Below the pieces are notes generated by a model, which ran no database searches, was not told the DNA's origin, and saw nothing but the letters and a program-made list of their open reading frames with translations. Below are positions 13,001-24,834 of a stretch of 64,000 bases of DNA, one piece after another; the stretch's first letter is position 1; every line of letters begins with the position of its first letter. The stretch is from Marsupella aquatica. Its lineage: Eukaryota > Marchantiophyta. Location: the NCBI GenBank assembly GCA_973895155.1, contig OZ316892.1:10168001-10232000 (forward strand). Direction: 5' to 3'. A program made the translations under genes and the position numbers.

Positions 13001-13904
13001 CAAGAAATTGGAGGCTGGGAAGCATCTAGGGTTGAAAGATTTCCGAGCTGAGGTGGCAACGATTGGCAGCATTCGTCACTCCAACTTAGTTCGTTTGAGA
13101 GGTTTCTGCTTTCAAGGAGTCCAACGATTCTTGGTCTTCGAGTACTTAGCCAAAGGAAGTCTAGACAAATGGCTATTTGCACCCAAGGAGGGAGCAGAGG
13201 AGTTCAAGACGGACAGTTTTGTGCTTGACTGGAATACTCGTTATAGAATTGCCCTGGGAACTGCAAGAGGACTGGGATATCTTCACGAGGGATGCCCCAG
13301 CAGGATCATTCACGCGAATGTTCATTCACGAAACATTTTGTTAGATCAGCATTTCTCTCCTAAGATCTCAGACTATGGACTTTCCAAGCTCATGGCTCTT
13401 GGTGTTGAAGATTCTGAAACCAGTGGGGAGCTCACGACTAGGAGAGGAACACCGGGATACTTAGCTCCTGAGCTCCTGCTCAGATCGCAAGTCAGTGACA
13501 AGATTGACATTTACAGCTATGGAGTCGTTCTCATTGAATTGTTCACTGGTCGCAAATGCATTGACCTTTTCATGGAGTTTGACACTGACTATTTTCCTTC
13601 TTGGGCTATGAACATGGCCAGGGATGGTAGGCTTAGGGAAGCCCTGGACAAAAGACTGGGGGACTTGGTGCCTGAGGTGCAGTGCCAGAGAGTAATACAA
13701 ATTGCTTACTGGTGCGTTCATAGGGATTTTAAGAAGCGGCCCACAATGAAGGAAGTTGTACAGATGCTTGAAGGTTTAGTGCCTGTCCCTGAGATGCCTG
13801 AGGCTGAGCTTGCAGATCTGTCCTCGTTCAAGCTACCTAAGAGAAAGAAGAAAGTCTCGTCATCTCCATCTCAAGAATTGGCCAGCACCTCTGAGCCTGG
13901 CTAG
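10070..13904 (+). CDS. S-domain (G-type lectin) receptor-like kinase, probable pseudokinase
   Basis: Three exons, 10070-10532, 11088-12017 and 12556-13904, joined by GT-AG introns that both interrupt Gly codons at phase 1, give 913 residues. A signal peptide (MRRAIWFQQCLVMALLSTLL) comes first, then a B-lectin domain with KHPTDAILPGQ, a Cys-rich S-domain/EGF-like part (CDLPGACGKYGIC), a PAN-like ECGQRCLKSCSCTA, a membrane span near 510-536 and a kinase domain near 589-865. The class is the plant SD2-type cell-surface receptors. VAVK Lys (about 614), DYG in place of DFG, and APE are present, but the HRD motif reads H-A-N (717-719), so the catalytic Asp is replaced by Asn and the following loop Lys is also gone. 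Catalysis is therefore doubtful. The ATG at 10070 is chosen because it directly precedes the signal peptide. Confidence 0.9.
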
Positions 13905-14199
13905 GATTATTTATTAAGTCATTAGACAGATTCTCAATACAAGTACAAGAAATAGAAATAGAAATAGAAAACCTAGCATATACAGACAAAAACTACAGTA
14001 GAAATCTAGCGAGAAGGGGTAGTTGACTGGCCAACTTATTCTTCCTCCACTTAATTTGAAAAGCCTTAGAATCCCAGACAGATTCAAAAGCTACTCACGC
14101 AATTAGAGCCTCGCAGAAAAATGGTCAAACTAAGATCCAGTATTCATCTTGTAGAAAGGAAGAATCATGACTTTTTGTCGGTGCAAAAGATTGTCGCCC
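13905..14199. other. 3' flank of the receptor kinase
   Basis: AT-rich DNA following the kinase stop codon, with a short 'aaatagaaatag' simple run near 13950. It probably holds the kinase 3' UTR. Nothing else is visible. Confidence 0.4.
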
Positions 14200-14463
14200 T
14201 CAATAATTTATACTGGAGACGATGTACCTTAAAGCCTTCTTGCTCAAGGTGGGATTGGTCAGGCCAATGTGGGTGATTGAACAGAAAATTTCTAGGTCTA
14301 GGATTTCAACTGTACATTTTGCTGAGGGCATGGCCCGGAAGACCTTCTCTACCATATAAACGACAAGACCAACAATTGCAAAACGACCAAGAAGTCCAAA
14401 GGTGATCAATCGATCGACCACCTTCAAACCTTCAATACACAGCTCAGACACATCTTCCAGCAT
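14200..14463 (-). CDS. Small hypothetical ORF with one hydrophobic segment
   Basis: An ATG-started frame of 87 codons with a hydrophobic stretch around residues 20-40 (ITFGLLGRFAIVGLVVYMVE). It matches no family I know. Its start codon falls at the edge of an 87-bp tandem duplication, and it lies downstream of ESF1 on the same strand, so it could be a random frame in the intergenic space. Kept only as a weak candidate. Confidence 0.15.
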   Translation of the reverse strand: MLEDVSELCIEGLKVVDRLITFGLLGRFAIVGLVVYMVEKVFRAMPSAKCTVEILDLEIFCSITHIGLTNPTLSKKALRYIVSSINY

Positions 14464-14627
14464 TATGAAATAATAGGAATACGTAAAGAATTGTTCTATT
14501 TACAGATTATTCCTATGTCTTAAACGGCAAAATTGAACTTCTTCCAGCATTATGAAATAATAGGAATTACGTAAAGAATTGTTCTATTTACAGATTATTC
14601 CTATGTCTTAAACGGCAAAATTGAACA
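14454..14627. repeat. Tandem duplication, 87-bp unit, two copies
   Basis: CTTCCAGCATTATGAAATAA at 14454 recurs at 14541 and the units are nearly identical (one extra T in the second). The repeat lies just downstream of the ESF1 stop codon and probably falls in or near its 3' UTR. Confidence 0.88.
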
Positions 14628-14700
14628 CAAAACCAGAGAAATGATGCCCTGGCAGTTGCGCTTGACCTCAATCTGAAACTCCTAAAATCAATTCTCGGGT

Positions 14701-17700
14701 CTACTTGTGACCAGTCCCAAGAGCCCTCGCTTGAACTTTCGATTTCAGTGATCGAACCAGAGACGACACCTCTGCCTTCCGCTTTCGCTTGCTACCTTCG
14801 TCTAAATCAAGGTTATCATTTGTGTCAAGTTGCTCCTGTGCAATCTTAGAAGATTGGAAGTGCCGACGCTGCGACTCTACAACTTGTGCACCAGTCTTCT
14901 TAAATTGCGGGTCTGTGGGGTCCAACGCGAAGAGGTGTGAAGTGAAGAGGGAGGCAAATCTGGGGTCGTCATAATTTGCATTGGAGGCAATCTTGTTCTG
15001 TAGTTCCTCAACCTTTACTTTCGCTCCCTTTCTCTTCTTCTTCTCCACCTTCTTCGTCTTGCCAGGATCGTCCAAACTTGACGACTGTGGCACCTCTACT
15101 TCTCCATTTTGAACCATGTGATCATCGAGGAGCAACAATTCTAACTCCGCTTGTTTCTTCTCCAATTCCTTCTTCTCCAATTCCTTCTTCTCCCTCACAG
15201 CACCATCCTTCTTTTTCTTTCGTTCCTCTTCTTTCTTTGATCTACTCAGGTCCTTCGTCTTCCCTTCCTTTCCCTCCCGACCGTTCCTGGTCTTAGCTGG
15301 CAGTTCACTTTCACTATCTTGATTGAAGAAAGGGTCGTCAAAAGGATCTTCATCACCATGGCTGAAAAATTGGTCATCTTTATGGTCTCGAGCACCATCG
15401 CTGTGCACTGCTTCATCATCACTTGATACATCTGAATCAGCTGCTGACTTCTTTTTCTTTCGTTCATTCTTCTTCTCCTTCTTCCTGCGCAGATATGCCT
15501 CCCAAACTGTTTCATCGGCCTTGTCCTTCTTTGTCTTCGCCAACAGTTTCTCACTAAGGTCATCCAATCCGGTGTGAAACTTGATCTCTATATTTCCTTT
15601 CTCGGCCTTCTTGCCACGGACAGAGTCAACCCCCTCAGTTCCAGCCAGTAGCGCGAGATACTTTGAACGAACCTTATCTTTCTTCTTATCTTCTGCTACT
15701 GAAGGCTCTATACTTTCATCCCTATCTACACCATTAGCAACCTCAGCAGCTTCAGCTTCAGCTTCAGCTTCAAATTCAGATTCTGATTCCGAACTTGAAG
15801 CTACATAGGCTCTGAAGTCCATCTCGTTCAATTCGTCACGGTTGAAGTTGCGTCGCAAGGCCTTCACTCGAACCGGTTCGTCATCATCCCAAGTTAGTCT
15901 AACATTACTGTGCTGGAGAGCCCTAGTCTCAAATTCAATGGGTTTATAGTCGACTGGAACCTCTGATGCAGAATCGCGTGGTTCCCGCTTGAACTCCATT
16001 TCATCTGGAATGAATCGTAAATCCAATGTATTCGAAGTTCTTTCGAACTCCAGTCCGTCGCAGTTTTTGTAGACGTTTGCTGCGGTTGGAGCTGAATCAC
16101 ATTCCACCACTGCATAATAATATCTGAAGAAAAACAGATTACATATGTGAGCTTTGTCTCCACGGAGGGGACGAACGACGGCAGTTTTTTCAACACAAAG
16201 ACGGTCATTGGGAAGCTTAGGACTGAAAACTGTTGTGCCCTCTTGGAGGTGAAGCTTTAATGCGCCCGGCAGAAGGCAAAAAAGGTACCTTCATATTGCA
16301 CACAGTCTACATCATGTCCTAAGATCTGAAGAAGGAGCTAACGAACCTCCACCAAGAGAAGCCACTGGTGTCCAAAGATTTAGATTTTCAGATCGAGTGC
16401 ATTCAAATCCCAATGGTTCTCGAGGGGAATGAAGAACACGCATTTCCCTCTTCAAAAGACTTCAAATCTAAGCCCTCGACTTTCCCCGACAACTGCTAGA
16501 TGAATGGCCCTAAACCCTACACCCTAGAACAATATATGTGCAGTGCCCAGGTTTTCTGCACTGATATCTAAATGAATGGCGTAAACCTTAGGTAGAGTTC
16601 AATGACTGATTAAGAACTTTTGCGTTGCAATTAACAGTGCATGATTGAATTACCCAACGTTGGATCCAAAGGCGTTAAACCACGAAGGATTTTCATGTAA
16701 TACTGGGAACATAGTGCTACCTTAGTTTCGCTTTCTCGTATTGTCGCAATTTTTCTGGGTCTGCCCCTTCATCGTCCGACTCATCCTCGACATCGTTTCT
16801 CCTGAAAATACTCTTGGGTCCGTGCACATTTTCCTCCTCCATCTGCTCAATCCCAAACTCAGATGGGTATACTGTGACAGAGTACACACTCCCTCCCTTA
16901 GGTGCAAATGACCGCATCAAGACCAGCAAATGTACCGCTCGAATGTGCTCCCAATCCATATTTACAATCGCCAGCCGCCTGGTTTCGTCTTCTGTGGATG
17001 GAATATTCTCCTCTTCCTCTGCCCCAGAGATTTCCTGCTCTACATCGCTCTCACTATCTGAAGAGGAAGACGACGAAGAGGAGGCTTCTTCTTCTCCTTC
17101 TTCTTCTTCTTCTCGTCCCTCTTCAAGTCCTGACCCATCATCGTCACCATCAAGATCTTCTTCCGATTCCAATATCCCTACAGCCCCTCTCCTAATCCTT
17201 GCTCCCTGGTCCTCCCCAGCTTCAACCTCGTCCACTTCCTCCTCTGTACCCTCCGAGTGTACTTCTGCTTCAGCAATTTGTGCCTCGAGCTGCTTAATTC
17301 GGTCTTTCTTACCTCCCTTTTTCTTCAATGAGGAGGAAACGTCAGTCTTAGAAGGTGATATCCCGAGCTCATCCGCCGAATCATCACTATCATCAATTTC
17401 CTCGTATAATTTGTTGGACAGCTCCTCCTTCCTCTTCTTTAGTCGATCTTTCTTCCCTCTCTTTTTCTTAGTAACAATCTCAGCGTCCCCATCTTCGCCC
17501 TGGTGTTCACCTTCCTCTCCAGCTTCCTCATCGACTCTGTAATACCTACGGAGGGGATCAATCTGCCTGCCGGAACTTTTCGATTTGATACCCCGTTTAT
17601 TTACAGAAGGATTGCTGAATCCTTTCTCGGTGAACATGTGCGCAAAACGAGAATCAATAGAAACCTTAGCTTTGCTCTTGGGGAGCCTTTGGAAGCGTGG

Positions 17701-17826
17701 ATCCGTGTGGAGCCTGGAGAAGCGAGGATCTCCGATGGGCGCCCCCATGGTCCCATCCGACGCAACTCTACCTCTGCCATTTTCCGACCCTTTCTCCTTC
17801 TTCTTCGAGCTTTCCTTCTTCCCCAT
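14701..17826 (-). CDS. ESF1: ESF1 homologue, pre-18S rRNA processing factor
   Basis: Two exons, 17826-16721 and 16123-14701, joined through a 597-bp intron (CTA AG | A TAT TAT TAT GCA) give 842 residues. The protein is a nucleolar factor for small-subunit ribosome assembly in yeast and other eukaryotes. Seen here are the N-terminal DPRFSRL...DPRFQRLP repeats (residues 33-50), long acidic and Lys-rich stretches, an RNA-recognition-like core starting TRRLAIVNMDWEHIRA, and the C-terminal NUC153 signature (DDPRFASLFTSHLFALDP, about residue 750). A basic tail follows. Length suits the family. The ATG at 17826 is preferred because the frame above it has no other ATG. A telo-box word lies upstream at 18191-18199. 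The antisense strand shows long Ser-rich open frames that are shadows of its Glu/Lys codons. Confidence 0.95.
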
Positions 17827-18040
17827 CGTCGTCAATCACAGGCTAAATTAACTTCAACCAAATCTCGAGTTCCCAACTTTATCTATCTCAGCTCTGCCAA
17901 AATCTCTCAATTCTAGCACCCATTCTCCTTCGTCTTGTTCGAGCTTTCCTGTTTCCCCGTAGTCGTCAAACACAGCTCAATTTCAACCCCATATCTCGAT
18001 TTTCAAGCTTCATGTATCTCAGCTACCGAAATCTCGATAT
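17807..18040. repeat. Duplication of the ESF1 start-codon region
   Basis: About 100 bp around the ESF1 start (17807-17910) is repeated imperfectly just upstream at 17938-18040. Shared words include 'cgagctttcct', 'tcgtcaa-cacag', 'tttcaacc' and 'tatctcagct'. The upstream copy has the complement of ATG changed (CCCCAT to CCCCGT), so only the inner copy keeps the start codon. Confidence 0.65.
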
Positions 18041-18190
18041 CTGCTCAGCAATACTTTTTCTTCGAACACGATGTTGTGAGTCTCGGCTGCGATCGCTGCC
18101 TCAATCCATCGGTGCTCTTCCTCTTTCTTCATGTCCTCTGTTTGTGGATCGTCTTCATTGGTCTTGATAGCTCGCTCGACAAATTTAGGG

Positions 18191-18199
18191 TTAGGGTTT
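18191..18199 (-). promoter_or_regulatory. Telo-box upstream of ESF1
   Basis: AAACCCTAA on the minus strand, followed by a second CCCTAA word, lies about 365 bp upstream of the ESF1 ATG. Telo-boxes are known promoter elements of plant ribosomal-protein and ribosome-biogenesis genes. Function here is inferred from motif and context only. Confidence 0.4.
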
Positions 18200-20717
18200 A
18201 GGCAATCCCTCACAGTGCTGGTTAATTGTTGACTACAGTTAGATTTGAACCAATTGAGCTCTGTCACAGTAACAAGTTTTGTTAATAAATTGGAATCAGA
18301 AACTAGAGTTGGGGTCTAGGCTTCTAGAGTGAAGAATTTAGAGACTGTCTTGAGGACCCACTCAGATAAATGTGGATAGAAAAAAGTGATGAGATGTTAT
18401 GTATATGAAATGATAATCATGCATTATAATTTTTGTCATCATTTTAATTAATATTTTTAAATTGGGCAGTCAGGCTCCTTATATCTGTTGCTACTAGTTT
18501 AATGTTTGTGAGATGCATTGGAAAGGCCCTGGTACCCTAGACTCTATAGACCTTAGCAGAAGCAGGTTATAAGTTGGGGAATTTTGTTGGCCTATGTTTT
18601 ATTGTGCCACAGTAGTTGCTAGAATTTTCAGAACTACTATTTTGGGGAAGTCATAGTTTTGAGCTGGGCTGCAAAAGTTTTTGCAACTAATTACTACTTT
18701 GTTATCATTAACTCTTGAGCCTGTTAAGTTACAGTATGGACGGCAATTTTTGTTGTAACTAATTAGCAGCTTGTTATCATTAATTCTTGAGCCTGTTGAA
18801 TTACAATACGGACATATTGCCCAAAGAAGACAGTGAGGACAGAAACTGGAGGGTAAGCACAAAAAAACTGCACAGGAGAATAAGAATCAGTCTAGGACAA
18901 GGAAACACACACCAAAAATCTCAAGGGCAAAAAGTAAAATAAATGCTCCTTTACCTGGGTCACATGACCCAGCACATGTGCAGCCACACTAACATGGCTC
19001 ACCCCAGTAGGATCAATCACAACCACATCTCCAAGAGACCAAGTACCAGCCCAAGAAACCACAATATTGGCTTGGCACCAGACATGGATACCATCCCAAA
19101 TGTGGGAGGACATTGCACCGCTTCTTTGCAACATGGTAAGCCAAGTCCCTACCACACCTCTTTCATATTTGTGTTGTAATATATGTCTTCACATCTATGG
19201 TAGTTTGACAAATTACACTCCAATGTTTGATAGGTCCTCATGTGTACCTACAAGAAGTGTGTGAGCACTCAAGTCACCAATGAGATGTAAGCACCCAATA
19301 TAGGTACACAATTGAACAGATTTGACAGTCCCCAACCTTTCATGAAACAAAAGATTGCAAACCCTGTTTTGTAAAATTTGTGAAATGTGGATGAAAAGTT
19401 GGACCAACTTATGTGGATAAATTGTTGCACCAACTTTTGAAATTTGCCCCAAAAGGATTTCATTATATAACACTTGTGCAACCCACAGTTTGAACTTTGG
19501 TGAAACATCGGAGGACCTAGAGCAAAGTGCTAGAATGCCATTGAAGACAACTTGTGAAGGGAGTCATTGAAGGGGGAGGTTAGAAATGTCAGCCATTCAG
19601 ATTACTATAACTCCTTTTCTACTAGTAGAAATTGGGTGAGCTGTCACTAACATATCAAATTGCAAAGTTACTACGTTGCCATGGTTATCGTTTTAAATAA
19701 AAACATGATAATGTCATGATTATACCAACGTTAACTTGGCTTAGCAAAAGGTGCATCAATTGACCATGTTCCCAGATGTGGCTCTGCATGGATGGCTGAG
19801 ATTGGTGGCATCGTCCACTCTCCACCTTAACTCTAGGCCACCCTAACCAGTGGCAAGCATGTTGCTGCTCTTTACCCTCAGCGCTCCAGCAGTTGCACTT
19901 GTTTTGAGGAGGCAGATCCCATTCGGATCCAAAGGGTGCGAGTCAGGTTGTGGAGTGTACCAAAGCAAACCCTCAACTAGACACGAAAAGCCAAATACAT
20001 GATATCCTGTAGAGACTCTGATGCAACCATCCGACTACCTTTGTTGTATCGTTGCTGCTGTATCATGGCAACCACTGCAGTGAGGCAAGAAGGGAAACTC
20101 TGCTAGATTCGATTATTCAGTTTAATTCATGTACTTCTATGTTGGCAACATGAACCACGGATCCCTGCAGTTACAAACTTGAGCTAATAAAATTTTGAAA
20201 TTATCTGGGGCGTTTTGGAGTGTGTGTGTTGGGGGGGCTGAAGAGAAAAACTGTGACGTCTAGTCTTCAGCATCCCATGGTGTTAACTCAAGAGCTACCC
20301 ATCTAGGGACTCATGTTGGGCATTTCACAAAGCTCATTCTCGAAGTCGTGCACCATCTAAGATCTCCATCACATACATGGACTCTTTCTCTCAGCCACCA
20401 GAATAACTCACGCTGTACACTTCCTTTGTTCCATTTGATAGGTTGTCCACGTTGTAATTCAATACTGTCTGAAGGCATTCCATGCCTTGAATGATCCCAC
20501 AGAAGTACAACACTAATTGACCTGCACTACAACTGAAATTGAGCCATAAAAGTTAAACATCTCTCAATATCACACGAGGCACAAGACTGTATGCCTTTGA
20601 CCGATAAAAGCCGTCCCTGCATCTATAGGCTGAGAGGAGAAGGCACAAAGGGTCCTCAAGTAAGATCTTCACTACCAAAACTAGACCTCACATTCCTCAG
20701 AGCCCCATCGAAATCCC
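18200..20717. other. Gene-free stretch between ESF1 and pICln
   Basis: No gene can be supported. At 18685-18813 a 72-bp unit is present twice in tandem (AACTAATTA ... CTTGAGCCTGTT). The rest is AT-rich DNA with short frames and no motif. Confidence 0.5.
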
Positions 20718-23037
20718 TCAATTCTCATCTTCTAACTCTTCTTCAGCATCTTCGAATCTTGGATCCTGGATCTGCAACTGAAAGGGGATGCGAGAAGGTT
20801 GCATTCATGTTAACATGACTGTATAAAGCTGGTGCTGTTATTTACCGAGCAGTAATGTTACTTTGGCCATCAATAAGCGCAGAATTAATGAAAAGCATTT
20901 CACCAAGTTGAATGTGAGCACACTGCATTATCACAAGGGTTTAAGCAGACTAGAAAGTAGGGGTAGAGTCAAATTGTGAGCACTGTTTGAACATTTCCTT
21001 CCCGACCTGAATTTCAATAATTACTTTTGTTTCGGTCAAAATCACTCTCTTGGCACCTCACAAACGATCTTTTCTCATAAGGAAATGACCCGTAGACAGA
21101 AGCATGGACCTTACCTCTGCAATACTGGGAACACCTGAGTTGTCATCTTCTCCGCTGCCCCTGCCCAATACTTCGTTCACGTTGAAGAAGAATTCACCTT
21201 CACCTTCTTGCTCTGCAGTGCCAAAACTGTTATATCAGTCAAAGGCACCAAACTCAGCTCAGAAATCAATGTTGGTCGGGTTGGTGAAAATTGCATAGGG
21301 AGGACTACTTCACAATTGAGGTTCTTAATGGTAAAAAGTAGCAAACATCCTAAAACCTTTGCTGTGACCAACGGATTAGACTTGCCGAAGCTCAGGCCCA
21401 ACTTTGATCTAAAGTTGGGTTAAAGAAATAGCTAATACAAGAGCTATCACCTCGGTTACACTAGTAGTTGGCATTTTTTAATGCTGGTTGAAGTACTTAA
21501 ATTAAGACAATAATTATCATAACTTATTGATGAAGAAAACCTGAACCGTGTTGTAAGATCTTAAAATTGGTTGGAAAAAAAATATTGATTGAAAGCAGCT
21601 TGTTAGATAAAAACTTTGACTCATCTTCCGAAAAATCAATCACAATGTCATATTTCCATCCTGTTGTGTTGTCCACTTAAGAACGACTCTAGCACTAGAT
21701 GGTTAGTAGTCTTGAGAAATTAACGACCGCAATCTGAGAACTGCCTCTAACTGATTATTTTTTTAGGCTCCACAGAAAAACGTCCAAAAGGAAAACAGAG
21801 TCTCCATAACACACAGATTAACGTACCCCCATCAGAATCCGGATTCAGAAAGGCACAATCACACAACACCTGGAACAATTGGTCCACTGTTATCCACATC
21901 TATTGTTAAGGCAACTGCCATTAATAGCCGCTACGTGATATGTCAAATAATTTTCGTATTGAAGTTTAAAATCACTCTTTCAAGTACAGCCCTCGATTCC
22001 ATCCAAAGGTTGTTGGGGCACATGCACAACACCCATCGGATCAAAATCTCTCATGGGGAGGATACGACCACTGGGGTCTCTTGGAATGAGACGCATCTCT
22101 GAAACCATAGACAGATCCTCCTCAACATGATTTTCGTTTTCAAGCAGTTCCTCATCTGTCTCGTCTACTGATTCCCAATCCTCTTCATCCGCGGCACTTT
22201 CAATCTGAACGGCAACAAATTTCTTATTGGTCAAAACAATTTAGCCCGTTCCAAATGTCTCGTGCTCGTTTTACATAGTTTCTGTTCCAATCCCGTCCAA
22301 AACTGATCACGTGACACAAAGTAAACTAAAATGTGACAGAAAACTCATGATCAGTGCACCTCAGTATTGATAAATACCTGTGTGTAAATACAGGGTACTG
22401 GATAGGCTTCTGGATCCCTCGAGATAGCGTGCATTGAGAGAGATTTAAACTCCACTGCATAACCCTTTTCGTGGTCATCATCACTAAACCAGACGAGGCG
22501 CCTGTTCAAGTATGGAAAGGTCTGATGTTACAGACAAAATTCGCTACTTTCCATCAGGCTTAATTAGCTCATTACACTCCTACCAAAGCCATCGAATATC
22601 AGACAACAACAACAAAATTGGCAGTAATAATATTCCGACATTATCAACTACAGATTGCACCTAGACAATTGTAGAAATATGAAAAACTTTGAGGTATTTG
22701 GTTGAATCTTAGACACTTGATTCGGGCAAATCAACTGCATTGATACAACTAAGAATGTTGTGAGTAATCTGGCTACCTGTGAAATACATAAAATAGGGAA
22801 CAAAAGAAGAGGTAAACTTCAAAATGAGACCATCCAAATATGCCTAATAAAACCCAAACATTAACGATAGAGTTACCTTGTCGTGACATAGAGCGTTCCT
22901 GCCTGTTGCAGGGCTGCTTCTCCAAAGACAATGCCCATCCCAGGCGCTACATGCCTTAACTCTTCATCCTCTCCACCTAGAAGCACTGGGGCCCCACTGT
23001 CAGCTCTCTCCGACATTGCAACCAAGCCAACTGCCAT
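20718..23037 (-). CDS. pICln / methylosome subunit (chloride-conductance regulatory protein ICln)
   Basis: Six exons fit in frame: 23037-22877, 22501-22378, 22204-22069, 21886-21827, 21212-21115 and 20777-20718, giving 212 residues, close to plant pICln. The family binds Sm proteins and PRMT5 in the methylosome that assembles spliceosomal snRNPs. Visible features are the PH-like N-terminal part (TLYVTTRRLVWFSDDD, EKGYAVEFKSLSMHAISRD, IYTQ), MRLIPRDPS, LFQVLCDCAFLNPDSD, an acidic loop with GEGEFFFNVNEVLG, and the C-terminal LQIQDPRFEDAEEE. Exon 3 ends at a weak-looking GTCGTA donor. I chose it because it restores the family alignment; reading on would meet a stop after a non-family tail. The Met at 23037 starts the conserved N-terminus. 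Confidence 0.9.
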
Positions 23038-23202
23038 GGTTGCCTTCTATCTCACACCCTGCAACAGCAAACATCAAATCAAAACATCAGTGTGGTATGC
23101 ATAATGTTTCCCGAACTAGTGAGGGCTCTAGAGGAACTATAGTTTCTTGGTTCCTTCCTTCCGTCTGTCTGTCCACAGGGAAAAATACCGGGTGATAGGG
23201 GC
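23038..23202. other. Upstream region of pICln
   Basis: Short interval that should contain the pICln promoter and 5' UTR. No defined element is seen. Confidence 0.4.
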
Positions 23203-23517
23203 TGGACACTCCCCAACAAGATTTGGGCCAAGCACACGAAACAAGCCGACCTCGACCTAATCAAGATCAAGAGGAAATGGGGACAGAATGACTCGATGGA
23301 TCCATGGCAACAACAACGGAGGAAAGTCTGGGGTGGCTGGATCTTCCCGAAAGTTAAGAGTGTTCAACTGGCGGCTCTACAATTGGTGAAGAATTCATGT
23401 TGGAGGATCTTCCAGAAAGTTAGAGTGTTCAACGACGTCTGCTCTGGCATTTGTGAACGGTGTATGATTCACAAACGTAACCCCGGGCCCAAATGTGCTT
23501 CTCACGGAACTGTGTAA
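23203..23517 (+). pseudogene. Possible non-LTR retrotransposon (LINE) ORF2 scrap
   Basis: An uninterrupted frame without its own clear start reads WTLPNKIWAK ... VWGGWIFPKVKSVQLAALQL ... CWRIFQ ... CERCMIHKRNPGPKCA. The Trp-rich 'W..W.FPKVK..Q..AL' pattern followed by paired cysteines is what I expect from the zinc-binding region near the end of plant LINE reverse transcriptases. It is short, and a 60-70 bp partial duplication (CGAAAGTTAAGAGTGTTCAA, AGAAAGTTAGAGTGTTCAA) lies inside it. Assignment is tentative. Confidence 0.3.
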
Positions 23518-24009
23518 CGCAACCTGGCAGGAGCGAAATGTACTCACCCTACTCCAAACTTATCGGGCGTCTCCCTAGCTGGGTTATCCTCAAATACACC
23601 AACGACCACATCAAAGCGGTGCTCGCAGTTTGCAGGACCCCTAGGAAAGCGAGACAACTTCAGAGAACTGCCGAAGAGCTTGAATTCGTTCTAAGACCAT
23701 GGACCAACAGCGAGATCCCGACCGCCCTTACTCAAACAATTGTTAATGAGTGACAACAACAACTAGTTTAGAGGACGAAGATCACGGATTGAGGACACTA
23801 GTGTGAAGTCGACAAATACACACAGCGACAAGGGTGACACTTATTACACCTACGGCAAGAGCCAGGATAGCAAATTTTGTAGGGACCTTAGTCTCGAGAG
23901 AAACTTTTAACTCCACTGACCATTTCAGTCGGCTCCCTACTTGGAACTATAAGAATAGGTCCACGTGGTGGCTGGGTAGGGTCATTTGGCGGGACTGGTT
24001 CTTTTCCCT
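23518..24009. other. Unclassified DNA after the LINE-like scrap
   Basis: A second open frame in another phase (23493-23753) overlaps the end of the scrap and could be its frameshifted continuation. Nothing else is recognisable. Confidence 0.3.
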
Positions 24010-24115
24010 TTGTTCCCCCCCCCCCTAAACCCTAAACAGAGTCTGGCCTAAACCCTAACCCCCACCCCCACTAAACCCTGTGTACTACCCCCCCCCCCCC
24101 CCAAACCCTAAACTC
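24010..24115. repeat. Interstitial telomere-like (CCCTAAA) and poly-C patch
   Basis: Several CCCTAAACCCTAA words are interspersed with C runs of 9 and 15 bases (the latter at 24088-24102). Plant telomeres are (TTTAGGG)n, so this looks like a short interstitial telomere-like patch. It is too short and degenerate to mark a chromosome end. Confidence 0.7.
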
Positions 24116-24834
24116 TGTTCTAGATTGGCCATAACCCTTATTCTAACTTCTCTTTGCAAGGGCAGAACCGCCTGGAAAATGCGTCAAAGACCACAAGGAG
24201 GGGTCCTCCATTTAATCTTTGTCCTCTTATGTATCTATTTAGGTGTGCAACTCTTCATGGCTCCAAATAGATCAATAAAACAAGCTTACATAACCAAGAG
24301 GTCCTCAAACTAATTTTCACATCAGTTTAGTGGTCATAAATGTGCTTCCAGCCTCCCTGCAACAGGATTCAATAGGAAAATATGAAAACACGGCAGTGAG
24401 GGCACTTGGGAATAGAGGGGCAAGGGTGGGGTTTAATGAACCAGTATTGGGGTTGGGTGAATCGGACCCGAGGGCAATGAAACCAAAGGGATTGTTGGTT
24501 CCATGTGACAATCTCAAGGCCATAAGAGCATCTCCAACCCAACGGGATTGTACTTACGGGGTACATTAAATATTCAGTCTGACAAAGTCCTAGTATATAA
24601 AGTTCCTTATAGGTATCATTAGGGGCCAACTGAAAAGCAACCCCAATCCTGACGGGTAAATTTCCCTAAACAGCAAGTATCAACATCTGTCTGACAAGGT
24701 CCATAAATTGAGATCTTGACCTGTCATCAATATAGAGGATAACAGGTCATAGAGATGGTGACTACTAGTAGGAGGGAAGAGGCCAATTCATGGTTCCTTT
24801 CACCTTGGCAGCTTCTTGAAGTGCGACAATGGCC
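24116..24834. other. Unclassified DNA
   Basis: No gene, RNA or terminal repeat could be supported between the telomere-like patch and the first MITE. Confidence 0.4.

Noticed and set aside
15246-17542. Long open frames antisense to ESF1, Ser/Leu-rich
   Set aside because: They are complements of the Glu/Lys-rich ESF1 codons; no independent motif or start context.
24010-24115. Chromosome end
   Set aside because: Only a few degenerate CCCTAAA units with unique DNA on both sides.
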